The position numbers and the translations under genes are program-made. Source: Microbispora hainanensis (lineage in GTDB: Bacteria; Actinomycetota; Actinomycetes; Streptosporangiales; Streptosporangiaceae). From it: a stretch of DNA of 64,000 nt. Under the pieces are notes generated by a model, which did not search any database, was not told the DNA's origin, and was given only the letters and a program-made list of their open reading frames with translations. Of the stretch, positions 1 to 9,140 are shown in pieces. Each line of letters opens with the position of its first letter. Positions within the stretch are counted from its first letter, which is position 1. Location: NCBI RefSeq assembly GCF_006874475.1, contig NZ_VIRM01000037.1, positions 1 through 64,000 on the forward strand. The letters are read 5' to 3'.

Positions 1-1
1 A

Positions 2-1186
2 GCCACCGATCCCACAGACACCGACCTTGCTGAGGGCGAGGCCGACGACACCGGCGGCCCTGCTCCCAATGAGACCGGAAGCGCCGACGACCCCAGCGAG
101 GCCGAGGCAGGTGCCGGTGCGGCGAGCGATGCCAGTGCCGACGGAGCCGCTGACGCCTGTGCCGGGAGCACCGACGACATCGGTGACTATGCCCCCGACG
201 GCACCGGAAGCGCCGACGACCCGAGCGAGGCCGACGACACCGTCTTCGGCGCGATGGGCGACCCCGGCGCTGCGGGCCGCACCGACGCCCCCGACGTCCC
301 GGACGGGCCCTACACTGCCGAGGCCGAGGCCGCTGCCGATGTGGGAACCGATGCCGATGCGGACACCACGGATGTCGGTACCGCGAGCGCCGCCAACGCC
401 TGCGATATCGCAGAGGCCGACGTCAATGGTTCAGGCACGGCCGAGGCCGACCCCGCCACCGACCCCGCCCCTGCCCCTGCCGACGCCGCGGCCGGACTCC
501 GTGACAAGGAGTCTCGCGGCTGTGGAGCCGGTGAGCGGCGGCCCGGCGAGTGCGAGCCACCGGAGGCAGCGTGGCCGGATCCCCCTCCCGAGGACGCCTC
601 CGCGCATCACACCCACGCCGGGCCTCGGCCTCCGGGGGACTGTCGGCATGGCCAGGGCACGCCGGGGACGTCGGAGGGGGCGTCATCGGGAGCAGCTCCG
701 GGAGGGGCGCCGGGAGGGGCGGCAGGTACGCTTCCCGGGGCGTTCCTGGGGACGACGCTGGGAGCCTCGTTGGGAATGGTGCCGGGGTTGCTGCTGGCGA
801 CCGGGCAGGTGCTGCCCGTCTCCAGCGTGCACCGCCTCGCCCGCACCAGCACATTGGTCCGGATCGTCATGAACGCCGACGGACAGGTCCTCGACATGGG
901 CCGCAAAGTCCGCCTGGCCACCCCCGCCCAGCGCAGGGCCATCTTCGCCCGGTACGCCACCTGCTGGATCGACGGCTGCCCCCTGCCCGCGACCATGTGC
1001 CAGATCGACCACGCCGACAACTGGAGCACCGGCGGCCTCACCGACCTGAAACTGCTCGGACCGGCCTGCCAGTTCCACAACCGCCACCGCTACCAGCACC
1101 CCGACCGCTACACCCGCCGCAAAGAAGGCAAAGACCGCTGGGCCTTCACCTACCATCGCCTGGGAGCCCGGCGACTACGGGAATGA
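2..1186 (+). CDS. HNH endonuclease domain protein (DUF222/13E12-type), 5' truncated by window edge
   Basis: The frame is open from the left edge, so the start lies outside the window; 394 residues are visible. Roughly the first 170 are low-complexity and rich in Asp, Glu, Ala and Gly, with a degenerate repeat (GSADDPSEA occurs twice). A Gly/Ala-rich stretch follows. The C-terminal part (from about residue 321) holds an HNH-like metal-binding motif: paired cysteines (CWIDGC), the DHAD histidine and a CQFHNRHR segment. This matches the HNH end of the DUF222/13E12 family common in actinobacteria, usually regarded as mobile or nuclease-like proteins of unknown cellular role. The acidic low-complexity insert is unusual. 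Confidence is good for the HNH end and low for function. Confidence 0.8.
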   Translation, partial: ATDPTDTDLAEGEADDTGGPAPNETGSADDPSEAEAGAGAASDASADGAADACAGSTDDIGDYAPDGTGSADDPSEADDTVFGAMGDPGAAGRTDAPDVPDGPYTAEAEAAADVGTDADADTTDVGTASAANACDIAEADVNGSGTAEADPATDPAPAPADAAAGLRDKESRGCGAGERRPGECEPPEAAWPDPPPEDASAHHTHAGPRPPGDCRHGQGTPGTSEGASSGAAPGGAPGGAAGTLPGAFLGTTLGASLGMVPGLLLATGQVLPVSSVHRLARTSTLVRIVMNADGQVLDMGRKVRLATPAQRRAIFARYATCWIDGCPLPATMCQIDHADNWSTGGLTDLKLLGPACQFHNRHRYQHPDRYTRRKEGKDRWAFTYHRLGARRLRE

Positions 1187-1260
1187 GGCGGGGAGTGAGG
1201 GATGAAGGAGGGGCGACGCGCAGGCAGGCCCGGGCGACTGCGGGAATGACCACCAGGGCC

Positions 1261-1296
1261 GAGGGCCGACACGAGGTCCGACACGAGGGCCGACGC
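1261..1296. repeat. 12-bp tandem repeat, three copies
   Basis: Three near-identical units of the form gagggccgacac lie back to back, followed by a decayed fourth, about 75 bp past the stop of the HNH gene. The 1187-1414 interval otherwise shows no gene or clear signal. Confidence 0.8.
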
Positions 1297-1414
1297 GAGA
1301 GTCGCCGGTGCGCTGTCCGCTGGGCGCACAGTTCTTCGCCGTGCACCGCAGGGCTTCATGGGCCCCTTCGCTCTGGCCGGCGATCAGCATCCCAAAGCCG
1401 GGCGGACACCAGTG

Positions 1415-2074
1415 TCATCCGAGGACCGTCGCCGAGCGCCCCTCGTCCACGGTGTACGCACCCGCGGAGATCGCCCCGAGACTCGAGGGCTTGAGGGTCA
1501 GCGAGACGATGCCGCCGGGCAGCACACGCGAATTCTCGTCCACGGTCGTGAACGTCGCGGGCGTCGATCCGTCCGGGAACAGGCGCTTCCCCGTCCCGAC
1601 GACGACTGGGTACTGGAGCAGCCGGTAGAGGTCGACAAGTCCTGCCTGATGCAGCGTCTGCACCAGCTTCCAGCTTCCGTGAACCTGGAGCTCCATACCG
1701 GGAAGCTCCTTGAGGCGGCGTACCTCGTCGACCAGTTCACCGCGCAGGACAGTCGTCGGGCTCCAGTCGGCTTCCTCGTCGGACAGCGTCGAGCTGACGA
1801 CATACTTCGGCAGCGTGTTGAGCTTGGTGGCGATCAGGTCGTCAGGTTCGGTGACCTTCGGCCAATACCCACCGAGCAGCTCGAAGCTCGTGCGGCCGAA
1901 GAGGAAGGCGTCGGCCTCACGAAACCAGCTCTCGACAACCTCGTTGGTGTGCACCGAGGCGTGCGGAACGAGCCACCCGCCGCGGTCGAAGCCGTCGGAG
2001 CGGTCCTCGTCGGGGGCTCCGGGCCCTTGCATGACGCCGTCGAGACTGATGAAGGTGTTGACGCTGAGCAGCAC
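1415..2074 (-). CDS. dihydrofolate reductase family protein (RibD C-terminal domain)
   Basis: A 219-residue protein starting at GTG 2074 behind a gggggagaacc ribosome binding site. It begins with the family's N-terminal strand (LLSVNTFISLDGVMQ), followed by an FGRTSFE motif and a late VVGTGKRLF loop, typical of the RibD_C/DHFR-like fold that binds NADPH. Family members are reductases of mostly unknown substrate and are often paired with a regulator. Here an AraC-type gene lies 60 bp upstream on the same strand, so the two may be co-expressed. It is probably not a true folate reductase. Confidence 0.9.
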   Translation of the reverse strand: MLLSVNTFISLDGVMQGPGAPDEDRSDGFDRGGWLVPHASVHTNEVVESWFREADAFLFGRTSFELLGGYWPKVTEPDDLIATKLNTLPKYVVSSTLSDEEADWSPTTVLRGELVDEVRRLKELPGMELQVHGSWKLVQTLHQAGLVDLYRLLQYPVVVGTGKRLFPDGSTPATFTTVDENSRVLPGGIVSLTLKPSSLGAISAGAYTVDEGRSATVLG

Positions 2075-2134
2075 GGTTCTCCCCCGGGGATTCGGGTCGC
2101 GGACAGCCGGCCAGGGCTGACCGGCAGGCAGACG

Positions 2135-2866
2135 CTAGCTCCCGGGCCCAGGGTGAGTCTTGTACAGGAACGACATCGCGGCATGGTCGCCGCCCTCCCG
2201 CAGTTCGCGCGCGGTGCGCCCTACGTAGCGACGTAGCGCATGTGCGAGGTGGGCCTGGTCGAAGTACCCGAGCGCCTCGACGACCACGCGCCAATCGTGG
2301 CCGTCGCGCAACATCGTGGCCGCGGCGTTCGCGCGGTCGATCTGCGTCACTGCGGTTTGCGACAGTCCGGTGATCGCACGGTATCGGCGCTGGAGGGTAC
2401 GCAGGGTGGGGCTGGCCTCGGGATGCCCGGCGACGTCCTCCTCGTCCCCGAGGCGCGATCGCACCAGCAGACCCGCGTCCAGCAGTCGCCGGATAAAGCA
2501 TTCGACGTTCTCGTACGTCGGCGCCTCCCAGTCCTCGCCGCCGATGATGACTCTCCCCGAGTCCGTCACTGGGAACGGCACGTACCCGTCGATGATCGAG
2601 GCTGCCGGATGTGGCCGAAGAACCGTACCGAGCGTGAATCGGACCCCGAGGAACTCGGTGTACGGCGGGACCGGTGCGGGGGTCGCCCTCGTCTCCGGCC
2701 CGCGCAGGCCGGCGAGCAGGCATTCCTGCGTCCGCGAAAGGATCAGATGCAAGCAGGTGCGCGCTGCGGACGTCATCGTGTCATCGGCGCCGCTGCTGGT
2801 GCGCCACACCCGGTCGACGATGCTCACGTCGATCTCGGTGACGCGATGCTCGAACCGCAGGGCCAT
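2135..2866 (-). CDS. AraC family transcriptional regulator
   Basis: 243 residues with a clean aaggag ribosome binding site before ATG 2866. The N-terminal ~130 residues are a ligand-sensing part of unknown specificity. The C-terminal third is an AraC helix-turn-helix pair: SPTLRTLQRRYRAITGLS, then an ANAAATMLRDG helix, VVVEALGYFDQAHLAHALRRYVG and the terminal TARELRE. It precedes the DHFR-like gene by 60 bp and may control it. The inducer cannot be inferred. Confidence 0.9.
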   Translation of the reverse strand: MALRFEHRVTEIDVSIVDRVWRTSSGADDTMTSAARTCLHLILSRTQECLLAGLRGPETRATPAPVPPYTEFLGVRFTLGTVLRPHPAASIIDGYVPFPVTDSGRVIIGGEDWEAPTYENVECFIRRLLDAGLLVRSRLGDEEDVAGHPEASPTLRTLQRRYRAITGLSQTAVTQIDRANAAATMLRDGHDWRVVVEALGYFDQAHLAHALRRYVGRTARELREGGDHAAMSFLYKTHPGPGS

Positions 2867-2922
2867 GATCTCCTTGGTCTTCAGAATCTGCTCAGGGTTC
2901 CCCTCAAGGATAAAGACACACG

Positions 2923-3117
2923 TCAGGGATCCAGGGCCTGTACGGACTTCGGATCTTCAGGCAGCCCCGAGGCTTCGGAGAGGAGTTCACCGTCCAAGGC
3001 CGTTCCGGCGGCGTGGTGGTGAGCGCGGGCCGTGGTGGAGTCCACACTGACCAGATCGAGATCAACCTGCCCGCGAGCGCCGGCCTCGGCGATCACGGCC
3101 TGCATCAGCTCCGTACG
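2923..3117 (-). pseudogene. IS5-family transposase remnant
   Basis: About 64 in-frame codons with the transposase signature DLDLVSVDSTTARAHHHAAG, in which the Asp of SVDST is the first catalytic Asp of the DDE triad. The N-terminal DNA-binding part and the second Asp and Glu are absent. The open frame continues upstream only through out-of-frame sequence of the neighbouring flavoenzyme, so the gene is broken. No terminal inverted repeats were recognised. The remnant sits just past the flavoenzyme stop and marks an old insertion or deletion junction with the AraC gene. Confidence 0.6.
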
Positions 3118-3121
3118 GGCC

Positions 3122-5578
3122 CTAGTGCCAGGGCTCGGCCTTGATACGAAGGCCGTCCGGGTCGTAGAGGGGTTCTTGGACGACGGTGGCGCCCACGCGA
3201 CCGCCGTTGACGCCGATCTCCACACGGCCACCGATCTCCACGGCGCCGATCTCCACGCCGTCGGGCTGCACGTCCAGGGGCAGGTATGCGTACGCGATCG
3301 AGCGGCCGACTCGGTGGCCGAAACCGCCGCTGGTGACGCGGGAGATGGGGCGGCCGTCCAGCCGGACGGGTTCGCCGCCCAGGCAGACGTCACGCTCGTC
3401 GTCCAGCACCAGGCAGCGCAGCGCCGTACGGGGACGGGGCAGGGCGGCCCGGCGCTCCGGGCGGACGGCGAAGGCGAGCCCGGCCTCCAGAGGGGTGGTC
3501 TCGGGTGTGATGTCGAGGCCCCACAGGCGGTAGCCCTTCTCCAGCCGCAGCGAGTCGAGCGCGCGGTAGCCCGCGGGCCGCATGCCGTGCGGCAGGCCCG
3601 CCTCCATGAGGGAGTCCCACAACGTCAGCCCATATTCGGACGGGCAGTAGAGCTCCCAGCCGAACTCGCCCACGAACGTGACCCGCTGGGCGAGCACCGG
3701 GACGTGTCCCACGCTGATCTCGGCGGCCCGCAGGTAGCCGAAGGTCAGATCGTCGTCGGTGAGCGACGCCAGGATGTCGTACGCGCGAGGCCCCCACAGG
3801 CAGTAGCAGGCGTAGGCGGAGGTGACGTCGGTGACCGTGAGGCCGTGACGGCGCAGCAGGGCGGCGTCGTGAGGCCCGAACGCGGTGCCGGTGACGAGAC
3901 GGAACCGGCCCTTCGAGAGCCGGGTCACGGTCACGTCGGCCTCGATGCCGCCGCGGGCGTTGAGCAGCTGGGTGTAGACGACCGAGCCCTCCGCACGGTC
4001 CAGGGAGTTGCCCGCGAGCCGCTCCAGGTCGGCGACGGATCCGGATATTTCCAGCTTGGCGAAGGACGACTGGTCGAACAGCCCGGCGGCGTCCCGCGTC
4101 GCCAGGCACTCCTCGCGGATCGCCGGAGACCAGACCCGGCCGGCCCAGCCCCTCGGCCGTGCCCCGTCCCCATCCGGCGCACCCGAATCCGGAGCGTCCG
4201 ACATGGGCGGATACCAGTTGACCCGCTCCCAGCCGGCCTTCTCGCCGAAGGACGCGCCCAGCGCCTCGTGCCGCATCCAGGCGGGCGAACGGCGCAGCGG
4301 CCGGGCGGCGGTGCGCTCCTCGCCGGGATAGACGATGTCGTAGTACTTGCTGTAGGAGTCCAGGGCCCTGGCGCGGGCCCAGCGGGCCGATCGGGCATAA
4401 GAGCCGAAGCGGCGGATGTCCATGCCGAAGACGTCATATTCGGGGGCGCCCTCGACGATCCACTCGGCCATGACCTTGCCGACACCGCCCGCGGCGGCCA
4501 GGCCGTGGACGCAGAAACCGGCCGCCACCCACAGTCCGGCGACCTCGGTCTCCCCCAGCAGGAACTCCCCGTCGGGCGTGAACGCCTCCGGCCCGTGGAC
4601 GGCCTTGCGGAACGCCGCCGGGTCGTCGCCGTCCCCGACCGGCTTGAGTGACGGCACCCGCCGGACCGCCGACTCCCACGACTCGCGGAACTTCGGCATG
4701 TCGGGCGCGAAGAGGGTGCGGGGCTCGGACAGGGGCCGGGCGGCGTCCCAGACCTGCGGGCTCCTGATGTAGCCGCCGACGAGGATGCCGCCGTCCTCCT
4801 CACGGAAGTACACGATGTTGTCCGGGTCGCGGACGGTCGGCGTGTCCGCCGGGACGCCGGACGGCGGGGTCACGACGTACTGGTGCTTGATCGGCACGAT
4901 CGGGATGTCGGCTCCGGCCATCCGGCCGATCACCCCGGCCGCCGCCCCCGCCGCGTTCACGACGGTCTCCGTACGGACGACATGGTCGACACCAGCCACG
5001 GCCAGCCGTACGGCGGCGACCCGGCCGTCGTGGACGTCGACGCCGGTGACCTCGACGCCGGTGAAGATCCGTACGCCGAGCCTGCGGGCGCCCTCGGCCA
5101 GGGCGTGACCGAGCCGGGCCGGGTCGAGCCAGCCGTCCCCGGGCAGCCACAGCGACCCGAGGACGTCGCCCACCTCCAGCAGCGGCAGCCGGTCGAGCGT
5201 GCCCCGGGGGTCGAGCAGCTCCAGGTCGAGCCCGTACGTCTCGGCGGCCCCGGCCTGACGCAGCAGTTCCTCCATGCGCTCGGGGGTGGTGGCCAGGCGC
5301 AGGCCACCCACGCCGTGCCAGCCGGGATCGAGCCCGGTCAGCTCACGCAGTTCCGGGTAGAGACCGGCCGAATACATGATCATTCTGGTCTGCGTGACGG
5401 TGGACCTGAGCTGGCCGACGAAGCCGGCGGAGTGCCAGGTCGTGCCCTCGGTGAGATCGTGCCGCTCGACCAGGATCACGTCGGTCCAGCCGAGCCTGGC
5501 GAGGTGATAGGCGACGCTGCATCCGGCCACTCCGCCGCCGATGACGACGGCTCTGGCGTCTGCTGGAAGTTGCGACAT
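3122..5578 (-). CDS. FAD-dependent oxidoreductase with GcvT domain, dimethylglycine/sarcosine dehydrogenase-like
   Basis: 818 residues from ATG 5578; an upstream in-frame extension exists but lacks dehydrogenase homology. Residues 10-26 carry the dinucleotide-binding motif VVIGGGVAGCSVAYHLA. GTTWHSAGFV at about 45-54 contains the His (H49) that is covalently flavinylated in dimethylglycine dehydrogenases. The N-terminal half is a DAO-type FAD domain; the C-terminal half (from about residue 430) is a folate-binding GcvT-type domain (FGEFGWELYCPSEY, then RLEKGYRLWGLDI). Such enzymes oxidatively demethylate N-methylated glycines and pass the methyl group to tetrahydrofolate. It is divergent from a kinase and a permease, suggesting catabolism of a methylated amine. 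The exact substrate is inferred. Confidence 0.87.
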   Translation of the reverse strand: MSQLPADARAVVIGGGVAGCSVAYHLARLGWTDVILVERHDLTEGTTWHSAGFVGQLRSTVTQTRMIMYSAGLYPELRELTGLDPGWHGVGGLRLATTPERMEELLRQAGAAETYGLDLELLDPRGTLDRLPLLEVGDVLGSLWLPGDGWLDPARLGHALAEGARRLGVRIFTGVEVTGVDVHDGRVAAVRLAVAGVDHVVRTETVVNAAGAAAGVIGRMAGADIPIVPIKHQYVVTPPSGVPADTPTVRDPDNIVYFREEDGGILVGGYIRSPQVWDAARPLSEPRTLFAPDMPKFRESWESAVRRVPSLKPVGDGDDPAAFRKAVHGPEAFTPDGEFLLGETEVAGLWVAAGFCVHGLAAAGGVGKVMAEWIVEGAPEYDVFGMDIRRFGSYARSARWARARALDSYSKYYDIVYPGEERTAARPLRRSPAWMRHEALGASFGEKAGWERVNWYPPMSDAPDSGAPDGDGARPRGWAGRVWSPAIREECLATRDAAGLFDQSSFAKLEISGSVADLERLAGNSLDRAEGSVVYTQLLNARGGIEADVTVTRLSKGRFRLVTGTAFGPHDAALLRRHGLTVTDVTSAYACYCLWGPRAYDILASLTDDDLTFGYLRAAEISVGHVPVLAQRVTFVGEFGWELYCPSEYGLTLWDSLMEAGLPHGMRPAGYRALDSLRLEKGYRLWGLDITPETTPLEAGLAFAVRPERRAALPRPRTALRCLVLDDERDVCLGGEPVRLDGRPISRVTSGGFGHRVGRSIAYAYLPLDVQPDGVEIGAVEIGGRVEIGVNGGRVGATVVQEPLYDPDGLRIKAEPWH

Positions 5579-5619
5579 CGGTACCGTCCTGTAACACCCG
5601 GCCCAGACAATCGGATCAA

Positions 5620-5637
5620 TGGTCTGAAGGTAGACCA
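5620..5637. promoter_or_regulatory. 18-bp palindrome in the divergent promoter region, candidate operator
   Basis: TGGTCT and AGACCA form perfect 6-bp arms around a 6-bp spacer, midway between the divergent flavoenzyme and kinase genes and just upstream of the kinase ribosome binding site (aaaaggagc). The half-sites resemble those bound by GntR-type regulators, though classical DasR sites lack the spacer. No regulator gene is adjacent. Confidence 0.45.
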
Positions 5638-5650
5638 AAAGGAGCCGGGC

Positions 5651-6571
5651 ATGCCAGATCCCGTCGCAGACACAATGGATCTCGTCACGGCCTGGGCCGG
5701 GCGGCCGCTGACCTTCACGACGATCAAGGGCGGGCTCAGCCACCACATCGCCAGGGTCGACAGCGAGGACGGCGACCGCTGGCTCCTGCGGGTGCTCGAC
5801 CCGCGCATCTCCGAGACCGGCCTCGGCATCCCGCTCGACCAGGAGATCGCCAACACGGTCGCCGCCGCGACGTCCGGGATCGGCCCTCGCGTGGTCCACG
5901 TGCTGCCGGGCGTCCTGCTCCTCGAGTGGGTCGAGGGGGTCACCCTCGACGCCCCGGCCGTGGCCGCGCGGATCGAGGAGGTGGCGGTCGCCTGCCGCCG
6001 CCTGCACGCGGGCCCGCGCTTCGGCAACGACTTCTCGATCTTCGGCAGGCTCCGGGAGTTCGTGACGCGCTGCCGCGCCCACGGCCTGGCCCTCCCTGCC
6101 GGCTATGAGGACGTGCTGCCGGTCGTGGCCGATATCGAGGCGGCGCTGGCCCGGCGCCCGCTCCCCGCGGTCCCCTGCCACAACGACCTGCTGGCCGAGA
6201 ACATGATCGCCACCGGCGACGGCGTCCGGATCGTCGATTACCAGCTCTCCGGCAACAACGACCCCTGTTTTGAGCTCGGGGACATCGCCGCCGAATCCGA
6301 CTTCGATCCCGACCAGGTCGTACGGCTCACGCGCGCCTACTTCGGCGACGACGAGCACGTCCCCCGGGTGCGGCTGAATCTGATCATGTCCAACCTCACC
6401 TGGACGCTCTGGTTCGTCATCCACGAGGGACTGGTCCGCAACACGGCTCTGCCCGGGTTCGACTATTCCGCCGAGGCCGCCGACAAGTTCGCGCAAGCCG
6501 TACGCGACCTCGGGGATCCCAGCTTCGGACGCCTGCTCGACGGCGTCCGAGAACTCCGCACCAGTAGGTAA
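5651..6571 (+). CDS. choline/ethanolamine kinase-like phosphotransferase (APH fold)
   Basis: 306 residues; ATG 5651 follows aaaaggagc. Kinase motifs are clear: CHNDLLAENM near residue 176 (catalytic Asp in HND-type loop) and IVDYQLSGNNDP near 193 (metal-binding Asp), followed by FELGDIA. This pattern is closer to LicA-type choline/ethanolamine kinases than to aminoglycoside-resistance enzymes. The permease gene starts 12 bp downstream, so they form one transcript. With the divergent dehydrogenase this suggests uptake and phosphorylation or catabolism of a small amino alcohol or methylated amine. The substrate is not proven. Confidence 0.82.
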   Translation: MPDPVADTMDLVTAWAGRPLTFTTIKGGLSHHIARVDSEDGDRWLLRVLDPRISETGLGIPLDQEIANTVAAATSGIGPRVVHVLPGVLLLEWVEGVTLDAPAVAARIEEVAVACRRLHAGPRFGNDFSIFGRLREFVTRCRAHGLALPAGYEDVLPVVADIEAALARRPLPAVPCHNDLLAENMIATGDGVRIVDYQLSGNNDPCFELGDIAAESDFDPDQVVRLTRAYFGDDEHVPRVRLNLIMSNLTWTLWFVIHEGLVRNTALPGFDYSAEAADKFAQAVRDLGDPSFGRLLDGVRELRTSR

Positions 6572-6583
6572 GAGGAGGCCTCA

Positions 6584-8131
6584 GTGGCGCAAGCCCTCGA
6601 CGACGACGCCAAACGACTAGCGGAACTCGGTTACAAGCAGGAACTGGCCCGCACCTGGAGCGGGTTCTCCAACTTCGCGATCTCCTTTTCCATCATCTCG
6701 ATCCTGGCGGGATGCTTCACCACCTTCAGCCAGGCGTGGAACAACGGCGGGCCCCTTGCGATCTCCATCGGCTGGCCGCTGATCTCGGCGTTCATCCTGA
6801 TCATCGGGTTCTGCATGGCGGAGCTGGTCTCCGCGTATCCCACGGCGGGCGGCATCTACTGGTGGGCGGCCAAGCTGGGCGGGCCCGTCCACGGCTGGTT
6901 CACCGGCTGGCTCAACCTGATCGGCCTGATCGCGGTGACCGCGTCGGTCGACTACGGCTGCGCGACGTTCCTGAACATCACGATCGGCCGGTTCAGCGAC
7001 TCGTGGGCCAACGGCAACGCGCTGCACCAGACCTTCCTGCTGTTCGCGATCGTCCTGGTGCTGCACGCGTTGATCAACATTTTCAGCCACCGCCTGATCT
7101 CCGTGCTGCAGAACGTCTCGGTGTGGTGGCACGTGTTCGGTGCGGCGGCGGTCGTGCTGATCCTGATCTTCGGCCCGTCGAAGCACCAGGATGTGGGCTT
7201 CCTGTTCGAGACGTTCAACAACTCCGGCTTCGGCGACGGCGAGTCGGGACCGACGTTCTGGCTGTACGTGCTGCCGCTGGGCTTCCTGCTCACGCAGTAC
7301 ACGATCACCGGCTTCGACGCCTGCGCCCACGTGTCCGAGGAGACCCACGGCGCGGCCCGCACGGCGGCCAAGGGCCTGTGGCAGTCGATCTTCTACTCGG
7401 CGATCGGCGGCTGGATCCTGCTGCTGTCGTTCCTGTTCGCGGCCACGAACGTGGACGCCGTCAACGCCGAGGGCGGCTTCGTCGGCGCCATCTTCACGTC
7501 GTCGCTGTCGTCCACTCTCGCCACCGTCATCTTCGGCATCTCCACGATCGGGCAGTTCTTCTGCGGCATGAGCTGCGTGACCTCGATGTCGCGGATGACG
7601 TACGCGTTCTCACGGGACGGCGCGGTGCCGGGCTGGCGGCTGTGGTCGAAGGTCGACCGCAACCGCACGCCGGTCAACGCGATCATCGGCGGTTGCGGGG
7701 TCGCGCTGCTGATCACGCTGCCCGCGCTCTACGCACCCGAGGGCACGACGACCCCGGTGGCGTTCCTCGCCGTGGTGTCGATCGCGGTGATCGGGCTCTA
7801 CCTCGCGTTCCTCATCCCGATCTGGCTGCGCCTGCGCGCAGGCGACTCCTTCCAGCCCGGACCCTGGACCCTCGGCCCCAAATACAAGGCGTTGTCCTGG
7901 ATCGCGGTGATCGAGATCGCGATCATCTCGATCTACTTCGTCCTGCCCATCGCCCCTTCGGGCGTCCCGGGCAACAAGGACTTCACCTGGACGTCGGTGA
8001 ACTACGCCCCCATCGCCGTGGGGGCCGTGCTCATCGGCATCGCCCTGTGGTGGCACCTGTCGGCCAAGCACTGGTTCGCCGGCCCCCGCCGTACGGTCGA
8101 CGACGCGGGCGACCGCGAACCGGTCGCGTAA
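6584..8131 (+). CDS. APC superfamily amino acid/amine permease
   Basis: 515 residues with GTG start behind gaggaggcct. About 12 hydrophobic segments are evident, starting with FSNFAISFSIISILAGCF, and the APC helix-2 signature (SAYPTAGGIYWWAAKLGG) is present. The sequence resembles the GABA/choline-type permease group. It is in the inner membrane and likely imports a substrate for the kinase 12 bp upstream. The C-terminal tail is charged. The gene ends 4 bp from the convergent lipB stop, with no room for a separate terminator. Confidence 0.9.
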   Translation: MAQALDDDAKRLAELGYKQELARTWSGFSNFAISFSIISILAGCFTTFSQAWNNGGPLAISIGWPLISAFILIIGFCMAELVSAYPTAGGIYWWAAKLGGPVHGWFTGWLNLIGLIAVTASVDYGCATFLNITIGRFSDSWANGNALHQTFLLFAIVLVLHALINIFSHRLISVLQNVSVWWHVFGAAAVVLILIFGPSKHQDVGFLFETFNNSGFGDGESGPTFWLYVLPLGFLLTQYTITGFDACAHVSEETHGAARTAAKGLWQSIFYSAIGGWILLLSFLFAATNVDAVNAEGGFVGAIFTSSLSSTLATVIFGISTIGQFFCGMSCVTSMSRMTYAFSRDGAVPGWRLWSKVDRNRTPVNAIIGGCGVALLITLPALYAPEGTTTPVAFLAVVSIAVIGLYLAFLIPIWLRLRAGDSFQPGPWTLGPKYKALSWIAVIEIAIISIYFVLPIAPSGVPGNKDFTWTSVNYAPIAVGAVLIGIALWWHLSAKHWFAGPRRTVDDAGDREPVA

Positions 8132-8135
8132 CCCC

Positions 8136-8774
8136 TCAGGAGGCCTCGAACGCCTCCGCGACGACTCGGCGGGTCTCCTCCATGGAGGCCCGTCCGAGCT
8201 CGCGGGCGATCGAGGTCATCTCCACGTCGGGCATGCCGCACGGGACCGCGAGGTCCCACGGTGTGAGGTCGCCGTCCACATTGAGCGCGAAGCCGTGGCT
8301 GGTGACCGACCGACTCGACCGCATGCCGATCGAGACGATCTTCCGTCCGGTGTCCCGGGTCCACACGCCCGTGAGCAGCTCCGACCCGGGCGGGGTGTCG
8401 CGCCGCTCGGCCGGGACGCCGAGCTTCGCCAGCGCCTCGACCAGCCGTAGCTCGACCTCGCGGATGTAGTCGACCACGCCCTCGCCGGTCCGCAGCTTCA
8501 CGATGAGATAGCCGACGAGCTGCCCGGGCCCGTGATAGGTGAGCTGGCCGCCGCGGCCGGTCGGCACCACGGGGATGCCGGCCGAGGGGTCGGGCAGGTG
8601 GGTCTCCAGCGTCCGCTTGCCGATCGTGAAGACCGGCGGGTGGCTGAGCAGCCACAGTGTGTCGGGCCGCGCGTCGTCCTGCCGCTCCGCCACCAGCGCG
8701 TCCATGCGCTCCATGGCCTTCTCGTAGTCGACCAGCTCGTCCTGGACCAGTGTCAGGGGCCGTTGCCGCATCAT
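8136..8774 (-). CDS. lipB: octanoyltransferase LipB
   Basis: 212 residues, normal length for the family. It transfers octanoyl from acyl carrier protein to lipoyl domains, the first step of lipoate synthesis. RGGQLTYHGPGQLVGYLIV (from residue 74) is the substrate-binding signature; the catalytic Lys145 (RKIVSIGMR) and Cys179 (AVPCGM) are both present. A gaggtg ribosome binding site precedes tandem ATG codons at 8774 and 8771. lipA is not in the window. Confidence 0.95.
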   Translation of the reverse strand: MMRQRPLTLVQDELVDYEKAMERMDALVAERQDDARPDTLWLLSHPPVFTIGKRTLETHLPDPSAGIPVVPTGRGGQLTYHGPGQLVGYLIVKLRTGEGVVDYIREVELRLVEALAKLGVPAERRDTPPGSELLTGVWTRDTGRKIVSIGMRSSRSVTSHGFALNVDGDLTPWDLAVPCGMPDVEMTSIARELGRASMEETRRVVAEAFEAS

Positions 8775-8826
8775 CGCTCACCTCTTCCGATGTGAGCATA
8801 AACGCGGCCGTACGGCCCCGTGCTTC

Positions 8827-9036
8827 CTACCTGTGCCCGTAGGAGTAGTGGTGGTCCGAGGAGGCGGGAGCCTTGGGGAACAGCACCCACATGATGATGT
8901 AGGCCACGAACTGCGGGCCCGGAAGCAGGCAGGACAGCAGGAACAGCGCCCGCACGACCGTCGGCGACATGCCGTACCGGTCCGCGATCCCCCCGCAGAC
9001 GCCTGCGATGATCTTGTGCTGTCTCGATCGGTACAT
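8827..9036 (-). CDS. small PspC-domain membrane protein
   Basis: 69 residues after an aaaggag ribosome binding site. A PspC core is visible (IIAGVCGGIADRYGMSPTVVRALFLL) followed by one transmembrane helix ending WVLFPKAP. PspC proteins are envelope stress or polarity factors. This is a minimal single-domain member with a His-rich tail. It lies alone between lipB and the siderophore transporter, so its partners are not indicated by context. Confidence 0.9.
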   Translation of the reverse strand: MYRSRQHKIIAGVCGGIADRYGMSPTVVRALFLLSCLLPGPQFVAYIIMWVLFPKAPASSDHHYSYGHR

Positions 9037-9140
9037 CGATCGGCTCCTTTCGTCATCCGGTCCAACGGACGGCGTAGAAGCACCCGTTCCACGAGGAACC
9101 CTGAGAAAACCCCGATCTCGACCCTGAGACGACAGAACCC

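Noticed and set aside
3032-4651. 539-residue plus-strand frame antisense to the DMGDH-like gene
   Set aside because: Antisense shadow; the opposite strand has clear FAD and GcvT domains.
6712-8469. 585-residue plus-strand frame overlapping the permease
   Set aside because: Out-of-frame Arg/His/Pro-rich translation of the permease gene, extending antisense into lipB.
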